From the NCBI GenBank assembly GCA_046294625.1, contig JBKBKN010000003.1, positions 1 through 64,000 on the forward strand: DNA of 64,000 nt. Direction: 5' to 3'. Position 1 is the first letter of the stretch; every line of letters starts with the position of its first letter. Positions 25,774 through 34,982 of this stretch are shown here, one piece after another. The translations under genes and the position numbers were made by a program. This DNA is from JBKBKN01 sp046294625 (GTDB lineage: Bacteria > Bacteroidota > Bacteroidia > M30B66). The notes beneath the pieces are model-generated. The model was not told where the DNA came from, ran no database searches, and saw nothing but the letters and a program-made list of their open reading frames with translations.

Positions 25774-27759
25774 ATGCATATCCTTCTTTTTTTGATTACT
25801 GCTTTGGTACTGGCTTCTTGCAATCGGGTTAATAAACTTGATAAACCCACCCATCAGCAAGTTATCGATTGGGCTGATAAAAGAAAAACCAATCAACTGG
25901 TCGAATTGCTACAATCGGAAGATTGGGAGTTGGCAGAACTTGCTGCGCTGAAGCTTGCATCAGTACAGGACGAAAATGCATTACCCTATCTCTTACAAAT
26001 TGTTGAAGACAAGGAGAAATTATCATCACTGCGCAAAAATGCTCTTTTTGCCATTGGTCTTACGGATATCAATGGGTTAGTTTCAAACCAATTGGCTTTA
26101 CTCATTCCCTCTTTAGCCACTGAAAAAGACATCTTTGAAGAGCTTATCATTGCATTGGGAAGAAGCCACAGGCACTTCGAAGATTTTATTGATAATGGTA
26201 TTGCGGTAATTGGTAATGAAACCGCAATTGCCCGTGCATCTGTCTATCACAGTATACAATTCCGAATCAATGCAAAACTACGTTCAGTGCTTTTGGACAT
26301 CATTCAGAGCAAAGACTATGAAGCAAAACTTTATGCAGCCACTGCACTTCAACGCAGCAGACTCAATGAAGATGATTGCAAAAAACTTCTTCAGCATATT
26401 GAAAATGAAAATAATGATGAAGTGAATTACTTCTTGCTTGCTGCTTGTAAAAGCTGTTCTCTTGATGAATATTTTATTGATAAGATTATTAATAGTCCAG
26501 CAGGTCAATCAAGGTTGAGTCGAATTGGCTTATTGAGAGGCTGGAAGCAGGTCCAACTAACGAGCATCGAAGGATTGTTAAAACAAATTTTTCAGGAAGG
26601 CGACTTTTCACTTCAAGATGTTGCGGCTCAATTCATTTATTCATCGGTCGATGAGAATCGAAAAAAAATTGCACGTCAAATACTGCTGTCAAATACTAAG
26701 CTTTATCATGAAGCCGAAGCTAAGCTATATGCCACTTTGCTGGAGAATGCCACGCTTAGCGAAGCTGACGGCATCTCGGGTGTAATTGATCAGCGCTATC
26801 AGCTTGCCGAAAATGAATATCATAAAATGTCTCTGCTACGTGCCTTTGGATCACATTGGTCGAATTTCACCTGGCTGCAGACGGAAGCATTTAACACGGA
26901 AAGCATTTTAATCAGATTGGCCTCTATTGAAGGTATTCTAAACATCAGGAAGCATCCATCTTTTGATAGTCACAACAAGCAATGGCAACAAAATGCGCCT
27001 AAATCAGCCAATCTTTTTCAGTTAATCGCGCAATCCATACAAGATGGTTTGGAGACATATGATGTTGGCGTATGTGCTACTATAGCTGATTTTTTGCTTG
27101 ACACCACTGTGATTCCAGATCCAACAGTCCGAAATCAACCATTTAGGATAGCATTATCTGACACTAGTGTGTTAACAAGAGCTTTGAGAAAAATGCGACT
27201 CCCGCGTGACATTGAAACCTATAACGCATTGATTTCGGCAAGGAATTTATATCAGCAGCAAAAAAAATCCGGTTCAGCTAAAATTGAATTCAACAACCCC
27301 ATTGATTGGAATCTTGTGAATCGAATCCCAGAAAAGCAAGATGTGAAAATCAGCACCAATCGAGGTGATATTTATTTGAGACTGTTTGTAAATGAAGCTC
27401 CTGCCACGACCGGTTTTTTTATCAAACTCATTAGAGACGGGTATTTTGTCGGTAAATCATTTCATCGGGTCGTTCCCGGTTTTGTAGTTCAGGCTGGTTG
27501 CCCCAGAGGGGATGGATTTGGTGGTTTGATGGAAACCTTGCGAACTGAGATTTCATATTTGCGATATCAAAAAGCAGGCTTACTAGGTATGGCATCTGCT
27601 GGAAAAGACACTGAATCAAGTCAATTCTTTATTACCCTTGCGCCAACCCCACATCTCGATGGTAGATATACGCTGTTTGGTGAGGTAACCAAAGGTTTAG
27701 ATGTGTTGCAGCAAATCATTATTGGAGACCGAATCACAGATACCGCCATTATGCCTTAG
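25774..27759 (+). CDS. HEAT-repeat / cyclophilin fusion lipoprotein
   Basis: Starting at the ATG at 25774 gives MHILLFLITALVLASC, a lipoprotein signal with the lipid-modified cysteine at 16; an earlier in-frame ATG at 25741 overlaps a promoter-like TACATTTG and is less likely. Residues about 30-510 are helical and read as HEAT-like repeats (LAALKLASVQDENALPYLLQ and similar). The last 140 residues are a cyclophilin peptidyl-prolyl isomerase: GDIYLRLFVNEAPATTGFF, FHRVVPGFVVQAG with the catalytic arginine, SSQFFITLAPTPHLDGRYTLFGEV. It should help fold envelope proteins, with the helical array binding clients or a partner machine. It overlaps the convergent phosphoesterase gene by 11 bp. Confidence 0.85.
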   Translation: MHILLFLITALVLASCNRVNKLDKPTHQQVIDWADKRKTNQLVELLQSEDWELAELAALKLASVQDENALPYLLQIVEDKEKLSSLRKNALFAIGLTDINGLVSNQLALLIPSLATEKDIFEELIIALGRSHRHFEDFIDNGIAVIGNETAIARASVYHSIQFRINAKLRSVLLDIIQSKDYEAKLYAATALQRSRLNEDDCKKLLQHIENENNDEVNYFLLAACKSCSLDEYFIDKIINSPAGQSRLSRIGLLRGWKQVQLTSIEGLLKQIFQEGDFSLQDVAAQFIYSSVDENRKKIARQILLSNTKLYHEAEAKLYATLLENATLSEADGISGVIDQRYQLAENEYHKMSLLRAFGSHWSNFTWLQTEAFNTESILIRLASIEGILNIRKHPSFDSHNKQWQQNAPKSANLFQLIAQSIQDGLETYDVGVCATIADFLLDTTVIPDPTVRNQPFRIALSDTSVLTRALRKMRLPRDIETYNALISARNLYQQQKKSGSAKIEFNNPIDWNLVNRIPEKQDVKISTNRGDIYLRLFVNEAPATTGFFIKLIRDGYFVGKSFHRVVPGFVVQAGCPRGDGFGGLMETLRTEISYLRYQKAGLLGMASAGKDTESSQFFITLAPTPHLDGRYTLFGEVTKGLDVLQQIIIGDRITDTAIMP

Positions 27760-29017
27760 ATGAAGAATCTTCGGCTCGCAATTCCATCAGCGTAATTTCA
27801 GGTTTTATACCTACCCTACCCAAATATCCCAGAAAACCTAAGCCGCGGTTAACATATAAATATTGATGACCTTTTGCATAGAGTCCTGCCCATTGCGGAT
27901 AGACATATTGGGACGGACTCCATTTGAATCCGGGAATTTCAATCCCAAACTGAAACCCATGCGTATGTCCTGAAAAAGTCACATGAATATCGGGGTGCTG
28001 TTCCATTACTTTGGCTTCCCAATGCGATGGATCATGTGAGAGCAATAGTTTATGAGGGATGTGTTCTACGCCTTTCTTTGCCATTTCAATATCTCCCTTA
28101 CGAGGAAATCGTAGGGCTCCCCCCCAATTTTCCACTCCTAAAATCGCCAACTGCTCACCATCTTTTTCAATCACGCGGTTATCATTAAGCAGCAATTCCC
28201 ATCCCATAGACTTATGAATTTGCTTCAACTGTTCAAAGTTTGCTTCCTTTTCTGCTCTGCTAGGCCACATGATATAGTCTCCATAATCATGATTACCTAC
28301 AATGCTGTAAATACCATAGGTAGCAGAAAGTTTTTTCCAGATATCGACAAATGGCTCAGCTTCCGATGCTTTGTCATTTACTAGATCGCCGGTAAAAAAG
28401 ATCAAATCAGGCTTTTGTTCCATGATAAGTTCTACTGCCTTTTCGAATGCATTACCATTGATAAAACTACCAGAGTGAATATCTGAAATCTGCACGATTT
28501 TAAGACCATCAAACACTAAAGGCAAACCCTTTACTGGCACTAAACTCTTTCTAATCTTAAAGTCAAATGCAGTTTTCACCATACCATAAATCATTGATGT
28601 GAAGGGCAAAGCCGCTAAAGTGATGCCTGCATAACTCAAAAATTTGGCTCTTGAAATGGTGTTTGCTTCCGATGTAAATGCTGATTCAGGGGGATTTATT
28701 TGCATTATCAGCCATCGAAAAAAACGAATCACATCGTCAATAACTAAAAAAATAGACCCGGTGAGCTTACTTGCAAAAACAATAAAAATAACACACATGA
28801 CATAAGCAAAAAGTGTCCGATTGATCCATTGATTTTGATAAGCAATCAAAAGTACCAGTGCGCTGAGAATTGTAATTATTGAAATACCCCAATAAATACG
28901 CATGGTCATTGACTTGATCGATGGTGTGTAGTCAGAAGTGATGGTTTTTATAGATTGGAAAAAATACCAATCTATAGCTAAAACAAAGAGAAGTGGAAAA
29001 ATTAATCTGAGAATCAA
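27749..29017 (-). CDS. Membrane-anchored metallophosphoesterase (YkuE-like)
   Basis: Four hydrophobic helices occupy about the first 110 residues, and a fifth hydrophobic stretch lies near 128-150. A calcineurin-like phosphoesterase domain follows, with all five metal-binding blocks: VQISDIHSG, FFTGDLVNDK, GNHDYG, LLSHDP and FSGHTHGFQFG. The last block and the domain order match YkuE-type enzymes and UDP-diacylglucosamine hydrolase relatives, which face the cytoplasm or periplasm and often act on lipid-linked substrates. The substrate here is unknown. The promoter (TTG, 19 nt, TATATTTG) lies within the first codons of the divergent rhomboid gene. Confidence 0.85.
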   Translation of the reverse strand: MILRLIFPLLFVLAIDWYFFQSIKTITSDYTPSIKSMTMRIYWGISIITILSALVLLIAYQNQWINRTLFAYVMCVIFIVFASKLTGSIFLVIDDVIRFFRWLIMQINPPESAFTSEANTISRAKFLSYAGITLAALPFTSMIYGMVKTAFDFKIRKSLVPVKGLPLVFDGLKIVQISDIHSGSFINGNAFEKAVELIMEQKPDLIFFTGDLVNDKASEAEPFVDIWKKLSATYGIYSIVGNHDYGDYIMWPSRAEKEANFEQLKQIHKSMGWELLLNDNRVIEKDGEQLAILGVENWGGALRFPRKGDIEMAKKGVEHIPHKLLLSHDPSHWEAKVMEQHPDIHVTFSGHTHGFQFGIEIPGFKWSPSQYVYPQWAGLYAKGHQYLYVNRGLGFLGYLGRVGIKPEITLMELRAEDSSSKA

Positions 29018-29027
29018 TGGGGCGATT

Positions 29028-29059
29028 TTTGATAAAATAACAAGAGAGAACTAAATTCG
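29028..29059 (+). promoter_or_regulatory. Rhomboid gene promoter
   Basis: TTTG at 29028-29031 is followed after 20 nt by TAAATTCG at 29052-29059, one change from TAnnTTTG. Predicted transcript start is near 29066, 27 nt before the ATG. Confidence 0.55.
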
Positions 29060-29074
29060 TTTAAATTCAGCTAA

Positions 29075-29104
29075 CAAATATACAGCCAGAATATGACCAC
29101 CCAA
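29075..29104 (-). promoter_or_regulatory. Metallophosphoesterase gene promoter
   Basis: On the minus strand TTG (29104-29102) precedes TATATTTG (29082-29075) by 19 nt, a full consensus match. Its -33 box lies inside the fourth codon of the rhomboid gene, so the two divergent promoters face and interleave with each other. Confidence 0.6.
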
Positions 29105-29851
29105 GGCAGTGAAGAACAATTAACGATAATTTCGCATTCGAACCCCATCTTAATAGAGCGACAAAAAGTCTTTTATAGCGCCATTCTGTCAGGGCTATTG
29201 GTGCTTCTTCTCTGGATTATTAAACTTCTTGAATGGAATCTTGGGACAAGCTTCAGAATGCTAGCCAATTTACCACGAAATCTATCACACATCCAGGGTA
29301 TCATCACTGAACCCTTAGTACATGGTGATTTTGATCATTTAATCTCCAACTCTATACCACTTTTTCTGCTTGTGTGGGCAACTTTATATTTCTACAGAAA
29401 TATTGCTGGCAGAGTCATTGCACTTATTTGGATAACAACAGGACTTGGTGTATGGCTGCTAGCCCGGGAAAATTATCATATCGGTGCGAGCGGCATAGTT
29501 TATGGGCTTGCAGCTTTTCACGCCTTTAGTGGAATTCTACGCAGAGATATGCGACTGATGGCCATTTCTTTGCTCGTGGTTTTTCTTTATGGGGGAATGA
29601 TCTGGGGGGTATTTCCGGTATTTTACAAAATGTCGTGGGAATCGCATCTACTGGGAGCGCTAAGCGGCGCAGCAGTTGCCATTGCATTTCGAAAATTAGG
29701 CCCACAGAAGCCCATTTATTTTACCGACGAAGAAGATGAAGATGAAAACAGAAATGATGAAGAAGAGCTTATACAACCTGTTAACAATAACAGCCATACT
29801 CTGGATATACCTGTTACCTATCATTATGTGGAAAAGAAAGAAAAAGAATAA
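29093..29851 (+). CDS. Rhomboid-family intramembrane serine protease
   Basis: The 252-residue protein has six hydrophobic helices. The catalytic dyad is complete: Ser133 in GASGIVYG and His185 in SWESHLLGALSG, plus the conserved HGDFDHLISNS (His77, His82) of the family and a following helix. It cleaves transmembrane segments of substrates unknown here. The C-terminal 45 residues are a very acidic cytoplasmic tail (about residues 207-225), not part of the protease core. Its transcription and that of the neighbouring phosphoesterase start from interleaved divergent promoters. Confidence 0.92.
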   Translation: MTTQGSEEQLTIISHSNPILIERQKVFYSAILSGLLVLLLWIIKLLEWNLGTSFRMLANLPRNLSHIQGIITEPLVHGDFDHLISNSIPLFLLVWATLYFYRNIAGRVIALIWITTGLGVWLLARENYHIGASGIVYGLAAFHAFSGILRRDMRLMAISLLVVFLYGGMIWGVFPVFYKMSWESHLLGALSGAAVAIAFRKLGPQKPIYFTDEEDEDENRNDEEELIQPVNNNSHTLDIPVTYHYVEKKEKE

Positions 29852-30012
29852 AGCCAACAATTATTGTTAAAACAATTGGGTAATCTAAATGACACCGGGA
29901 ATTTGGTACAATTTTTACCCAATAGAAATGTAGAGAAGAAAATTAAATTGCAATTAACAAATAAGTGTTACTAATTAACATTTGTGGCAATGTAATTGTT
30001 ATCTTGCAGAAT

Positions 30013-30021
30013 TAAATTTGC
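30013..30021 (+). promoter_or_regulatory. Candidate -7 box of clpC
   Basis: TAAATTTGC fits TAnnTTTG and lies 34 nt upstream of the clpC ATG at 30056. No -33 element with usual spacing is seen; the nearest TTG is 14 nt upstream. Confidence 0.35.
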
Positions 30022-30055
30022 TCACAAGCACTTAAATATAAAATACAATAATCAG

Positions 30056-32602
30056 ATGGAAGCAAGATTTTCACCAAGGGTAAAAGATGTGATTTCTTAC
30101 AGTCGAGAAGAAGCGCTCAGATTAGGCCATGACTACATGGGTGTGGAGCATCTCATGCTAGGAATCATTCGCGAAGGAGAAGGAATGGCAATAAAAATAT
30201 TGAAAAACCTTGGCGTTGACATACATGAATTAAGACGTCAAATAGAAGCTTCAATAAAAGTTTCAACAGGTAAATCATTAAACCTCAATCAAATCCCTTT
30301 TGTGAAACAAGCAGAAAAGGTGCTTAAGGTAACTTATCTCGAGGCGAAAGTTTTCAAGTCAAACCTGATTGGGACAGAACATTTATTGCTTGCCATCTTG
30401 AAAGACGAAGATAACATCGTGACAAAAACGCTTGAAAAATTCAATGTAGATCACAGTGCTGTGCGCGATGAATTAAAAAACAAAGCAAGTGAAGAGCCAC
30501 GTGCGCAAGCCCCCAATCCTATGGACGATGATCCGGATGATGATGGAGGCGCATTTGGTGGTGGCGCTAGCGGAGGCGCAAAAAAAACAGGAGATTCGAA
30601 ATCAAAAACGCCTGTGCTTGATAATTTTGGACGCGACCTGACCAAAGCTGCAGAAGAAGGTAAGCTTGACCCTATCGTAGGTAGAGAAAAAGAAATAGAG
30701 CGTGTTTCTCAAATTTTGAGCCGTAGAAAGAAAAACAACCCCATTCTGATAGGTGAGCCAGGAGTAGGTAAATCAGCTATCGCGGAAGGACTTGCGCTTC
30801 GAATTGTTCAGAAAAAAGTATCCCGAGTGCTTTTTGACAAACGAGTTATCACCCTCGATTTAGCTTCTCTTGTTGCAGGTACAAAATATCGCGGTCAGTT
30901 TGAAGAACGTATGAAAGCGGTATTAAATGAATTGGAAAAATCGCCTGATGTAATTTTGTTTATTGACGAAATTCACACCATAGTGGGTGCAGGTGGAGCT
31001 TCAGGATCGCTTGATGCTTCCAATATGTTCAAACCTGCATTGGCACGTGGCGAGATACAATGCATTGGTGCTACAACACTAGATGAATACCGCCAATACA
31101 TTGAAAAAGACGGAGCACTTGAGCGTCGTTTTCAGAAGGTAATTGTTGATCCGACATCTGAGGAAGAAACCTTTCAAATCTTGAATAACATCAAGGCAAA
31201 ATATGAAGATCACCACAATGTGAACTACACAGACGAAGCATTGAAAGCATGTGTTCAACTCACGCAGCGATACATCAGCGATCGTCACTTGCCCGATAAG
31301 GCTATTGATGCTCTCGACGAAGCTGGATCTAGAGTTCATATCACCAACATTCATGTGCCACAAAATATCCTTGATATTGAGCAAAAGATTGAGAATATCA
31401 AAGCCGAGAAAATTAAAGTGGTAAAAAGTCAGCGTTATGAAGAAGCAGCAAAGCTTCGCGATGATGAAAAGAAACTAAACGAACAACTCGAAGCTGCCAA
31501 AAAAGCCTGGGAAGAAGAAACACGAAACAATCGTCAAACGGTTACAGAAGAAAATGTGGCAGAAGTAGTTGCTATGATGACCGGTGTGCCTGTGCAACGA
31601 ATTGCCCAGAACGAAAGCAGCAAGCTGGTGAAAATGGCCGATGAACTTCAAGGTAAGGTTATCGGGCAAGACGACGCGATTAAGAAAGTAGTAAAAGCGA
31701 TTCAAAGAAACCGCGCAGGACTTAAGGATCCAAATCGTCCGATTGGCTCATTTATTTTCCTTGGTCCAACGGGTGTGGGTAAAACACAATTGGCAAAAAT
31801 TCTTTCTAAGTATCTGTTCGACAGTGACGATGCGCTCATTCGTATCGATATGAGTGAGTACATGGAGAAATTTGCCGTGTCGCGATTAATCGGAGCACCT
31901 CCGGGCTATGTAGGGTATGAAGAAGGTGGACAGCTTACTGAAAAGGTACGCAGAAAGCCCTACTCTGTAGTCTTGCTTGATGAAGTGGAGAAAGCCCATC
32001 CGGATGTTTTTAATCTCTTGCTGCAAGTGCTTGACGACGGTCAACTTACCGATAGTTTAGGAAGAAAAATTGATTTTAAAAACACCATCATCATTATGAC
32101 TTCGAATATTGGTTCGCGTCAATTAAAGGATTTTGGTCAAGGAGTTGGCTTTGCCACATCTGCCAAAGTGAGCAGCGCATCTGATCACGAGAAAAGCGTT
32201 ATTCAAAATGCTTTGCGTAAGGCATTTGCACCAGAATTTCTCAATCGTGTGGACGATGTGATTATGTTCAATAGCTTATCCAAAGAAGAGATCAATAAAA
32301 TTATTGATATTGAATTGGCTAATGTATATCGCAGAATTGAATCTATGGGCTACAAAATCAAGCTCGATGATTCGGCTAGAGACTTCATCGTCGAAAAAGG
32401 TTACGATCAGCAGTTTGGTGCAAGACCGTTGAAAAGAGCCATTCAAAAATATGTGGAAGATCCGCTTGCAGAGCAAATCATAAACTCCAATATGGCTGAA
32501 GGCGACACCATTGATTTGTCCTTTGATGAAGACAAAAAAGAAATCGTGGTGAAGGTGCTTAAAGCAAGAAAAAAGAAAAAACCGGAAGACACCGCTGAAT
32601 AA
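30056..32602 (+). CDS. clpC: ATP-dependent Clp protease ATP-binding subunit ClpC
   Basis: The ATG at 30056 gives MEARFSPRVKDVISYSREEA, the standard ClpC N-terminus; the frame upstream is non-homologous leader. Domains run: double Clp N domain (1-150), Gly/Asp-rich linker (about 155-185), AAA-1 with Walker A GEPGVGKSA near 233, the UVR-containing middle region near 455-480, AAA-2 with Walker A GPTGVGKTQ near 570, then the C-terminal D2 small domain. A GVGF loop lies where ClpP-binding loops occur. It unfolds proteins for ClpP, whose gene is not in the window. At 848 residues it is full length. It ends at a shared hairpin terminator with glpD. Confidence 0.95.
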   Translation: MEARFSPRVKDVISYSREEALRLGHDYMGVEHLMLGIIREGEGMAIKILKNLGVDIHELRRQIEASIKVSTGKSLNLNQIPFVKQAEKVLKVTYLEAKVFKSNLIGTEHLLLAILKDEDNIVTKTLEKFNVDHSAVRDELKNKASEEPRAQAPNPMDDDPDDDGGAFGGGASGGAKKTGDSKSKTPVLDNFGRDLTKAAEEGKLDPIVGREKEIERVSQILSRRKKNNPILIGEPGVGKSAIAEGLALRIVQKKVSRVLFDKRVITLDLASLVAGTKYRGQFEERMKAVLNELEKSPDVILFIDEIHTIVGAGGASGSLDASNMFKPALARGEIQCIGATTLDEYRQYIEKDGALERRFQKVIVDPTSEEETFQILNNIKAKYEDHHNVNYTDEALKACVQLTQRYISDRHLPDKAIDALDEAGSRVHITNIHVPQNILDIEQKIENIKAEKIKVVKSQRYEEAAKLRDDEKKLNEQLEAAKKAWEEETRNNRQTVTEENVAEVVAMMTGVPVQRIAQNESSKLVKMADELQGKVIGQDDAIKKVVKAIQRNRAGLKDPNRPIGSFIFLGPTGVGKTQLAKILSKYLFDSDDALIRIDMSEYMEKFAVSRLIGAPPGYVGYEEGGQLTEKVRRKPYSVVLLDEVEKAHPDVFNLLLQVLDDGQLTDSLGRKIDFKNTIIIMTSNIGSRQLKDFGQGVGFATSAKVSSASDHEKSVIQNALRKAFAPEFLNRVDDVIMFNSLSKEEINKIIDIELANVYRRIESMGYKIKLDDSARDFIVEKGYDQQFGARPLKRAIQKYVEDPLAEQIINSNMAEGDTIDLSFDEDKKEIVVKVLKARKKKKPEDTAE

Positions 32603-32608
32603 AAAGAA

Positions 32609-32636
32609 AAAAGGGCATTAAGCCCTTTTTTTTCTT
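32609..32636. terminator. Bidirectional intrinsic terminator (clpC / glpD)
   Basis: AAAAGGGC and GCCCTTTT form an 8-bp stem with a 5-nt loop, flanked by A-rich sequence on the left and a T-run on the right, so it can act on both strands. The TAA stop codon of glpD lies in the loop. Confidence 0.8.
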
Positions 32637-34306
32637 TCGTTTTTGAATCCAATCAAGCCTGCAATTTCTTCCCGCACATTATTGAGCATAGCCTTTTGGA
32701 TTTGTTCGTCGGTAATTTTTAAATGTTCAAATAAGAAATCAGCAGTGGCATCCAAAAGAATTTGTGCTTGGGGAAGCTCAAAATAGAGCATACCTGTGCG
32801 GCGCAAATAAAAATCCAAAGGCTGTAAAACCATTTCATGTTTAATGGCATACTCAATTTCGGCAAAATAAGGTACAAGGCCTTTCTGTTCATGCGAGAAG
32901 TTAGGCCAAATTTGATAAGCATGTTCAACGATATGCTCAGCTGCAGCGCCATAAGATTGCACCCAACGACGTATGAGTGGCGGATTTGCTTGTATCTGTG
33001 TAGCTTCACCGCACAGTTGGTCAATATATGCTTCTACACTTACATGGTCGAAATGACCACAAAGTGGAATATGTTGGGTGTGCGAAGATTTTAATGCTTT
33101 TGTAATGCTCTTGCTCTTTCTTAAACTTTTCACCACCAGATTGGTGACTTTCTTGGCCATGAGCCTATAGCCGGTGAGCTTTCCACCTGCTATGCTAATT
33201 AGCCCTGAAATGGAAACAAAAATTTCGTCTTTACGTGAAATTTCAGAAGCCGATTTCCCTTCTTCGTAAATCAATGGCCGTAAACCTGCCCATGTGGACT
33301 CCACATCATCGAAACTCAAATTAAGTTTTGGAAAGGTCTGGTTGATTGCCTTTAAAATATAAGCCACATCTGTCTGGTCGGCATATACCTTTTCCAGGTC
33401 GCCATCATAAAAGGTATCGGTCGTTCCGGCATATACAACACCATTGCGGGGTATGGCAAAAATCATTCTTCCGTCTCCCACATCAAAATAAATACTTTGA
33501 GCCAGTGGAAACTTAGGATAAGGTATAACAATATGCACACCTTTAGTAAGTTTCAAATGCTTGCCTTTGACTTTACCATCCGATTTTCTGACTTCGTCTA
33601 CCCAAGGACCTGCAGCATTCACTACAGAGCGTGCCTTGATGGTATGCCGTTTACCGGTCATTTGATCTTCCATTAGCACTCCGCACACTTGTCCGCTATC
33701 GTCCTTTATAGTTTCAATAGCTTTGGCATAATTAATAGCATGCGCACCTTTATGAACAGCTGTTTTTAAGATTTCAATCACTAGTCGCGCATCATCGGTG
33801 CGGTATTCGCTGTATATCGCGCTTCCTTTCAATCCATCGTCGCTGAGCAAAGGTTCTAAAAGCAAGGAAGATTCTTTACTCAATATTTTTCGTTTATCTC
33901 CTTTACGCACACCGGCAAGCAATTCGTAAAGCCAAAGCCCGAATGAAGCAGCTAATGGAGAGAGCGAACCATGCTTCACAAAAGGCAGCATCATTCGCTC
34001 CGGGTGCACAAGATAAGGAGCATTCCTATAGGCTATTTTTCGTTCCCTCCCAACATTATAAACTAAAGCAAATTCCAATTGCTTTAAATAGCGTAATCCA
34101 CCGTGAATAAGTTTAGTTGAACGGCTGCTGGTACCCCACCCAAAATCTTTTTTTTCGATGAGTAAAGTTGTTAAACCACGCGAAGCCGCATCTAATGCAA
34201 TGCCTGCGCCGGTGATTCCTCCACCTATAACCAGCAAATCATATTCACAAACCGGCAATTGTGCAATCCACGACTTACGTAAACTGGCCGAAAACTGTTC
34301 CTGCAT
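32618..34306 (-). CDS. glpD: Aerobic glycerol-3-phosphate dehydrogenase
   Basis: The 562-residue FAD enzyme oxidises sn-glycerol 3-phosphate to dihydroxyacetone phosphate at the membrane and passes electrons to quinone. The N-terminal FAD motif is VIGGGITGAGIALDAASRG, followed by KKDFGWGTSSRSTKLIHGG, both diagnostic of GlpD. NAAGPWVDEVR and the C-terminal DAO_C domain complete the family. The stop codon lies in the loop of the terminator shared with clpC. It starts 31 bp after a redoxin gene in the same direction. Confidence 0.93.
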   Translation of the reverse strand: MQEQFSASLRKSWIAQLPVCEYDLLVIGGGITGAGIALDAASRGLTTLLIEKKDFGWGTSSRSTKLIHGGLRYLKQLEFALVYNVGRERKIAYRNAPYLVHPERMMLPFVKHGSLSPLAASFGLWLYELLAGVRKGDKRKILSKESSLLLEPLLSDDGLKGSAIYSEYRTDDARLVIEILKTAVHKGAHAINYAKAIETIKDDSGQVCGVLMEDQMTGKRHTIKARSVVNAAGPWVDEVRKSDGKVKGKHLKLTKGVHIVIPYPKFPLAQSIYFDVGDGRMIFAIPRNGVVYAGTTDTFYDGDLEKVYADQTDVAYILKAINQTFPKLNLSFDDVESTWAGLRPLIYEEGKSASEISRKDEIFVSISGLISIAGGKLTGYRLMAKKVTNLVVKSLRKSKSITKALKSSHTQHIPLCGHFDHVSVEAYIDQLCGEATQIQANPPLIRRWVQSYGAAAEHIVEHAYQIWPNFSHEQKGLVPYFAEIEYAIKHEMVLQPLDFYLRRTGMLYFELPQAQILLDATADFLFEHLKITDEQIQKAMLNNVREEIAGLIGFKNERKKRA

Positions 34307-34337
34307 ATGCTCTTTGATTTCCGCTTACATCAAACGC

Positions 34338-34970
34338 CTATTGCTTTTTTTGGGTTTTTATGGTGCAGCCAATAGCTTTGGTGACTTCGGGTGATGGTTT
34401 TTCATTTCTGATCACCGCTTCTATAGCATTTTCAAGAAATTTTTCTTTAACTTCTTGCTCATCTTCGTGATTATCATCGATCGCACCAATGTAAACCACT
34501 TCGTTGCCTTTAGGTGTTTTTTTTAGTAAAAAAACATGGGGGGTGCGAGTGGCACCATACATTGGATAAACCTTCTGGCCTTCATCAAATAGATATGGAA
34601 ATGTAAACCCTTTCTCTTTGGCTCTTTGCTGCATGGCTTCAAAACTGTCTTTGGGCTGCACTTCCGGGTCGTTGGGATTAATAGCTACCAAAGGAAAGCC
34701 TTGCGGTTTGTACTTCTTATCCAAAGCAATTAAGCGATCTTCATACGCAATCGAATAAGGACAATGATTGCAAGTGAATACAATGACGTAACCCTTTGCA
34801 TTGATTTGAGAAAGGGAAACAAATTTATTATCCACATTACGCAGCTTAAAGTCTTCGGCCATGTCTCCTACTTTATAGCCTTGATTGCTTTTATCCTTGT
34901 TGTCATTAACACTGAAGGAAATCCAAACGAAAGCAGCCATTAGAATGGTGATGATGTGTAGTTTATTCAT
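34338..34970 (-). CDS. Exported redoxin (AhpC/TSA-like thioredoxin fold)
   Basis: An N-terminal hydrophobic segment (about residues 5-20) serves as signal or anchor. The redoxin domain has GDMAEDFKLRNVDNKFVSL, then VIVFTCNHCPYSIAYEDRL with Cys67 and Cys70, and the cis-proline region RTPHVFLL. This CxHCPYS-type active site is seen in peroxiredoxin-like proteins of the AhpC/TSA superfamily, often of unknown substrate. It probably reduces or monitors disulfides or peroxides in the envelope. It lies 12 bp after a TlpA-like gene, so two thioredoxin-fold proteins are made together. Confidence 0.8.
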   Translation of the reverse strand: MNKLHIITILMAAFVWISFSVNDNKDKSNQGYKVGDMAEDFKLRNVDNKFVSLSQINAKGYVIVFTCNHCPYSIAYEDRLIALDKKYKPQGFPLVAINPNDPEVQPKDSFEAMQQRAKEKGFTFPYLFDEGQKVYPMYGATRTPHVFLLKKTPKGNEVVYIGAIDDNHEDEQEVKEKFLENAIEAVIRNEKPSPEVTKAIGCTIKTQKKQ

Positions 34971-34982
34971 ACGATGCAGTTT

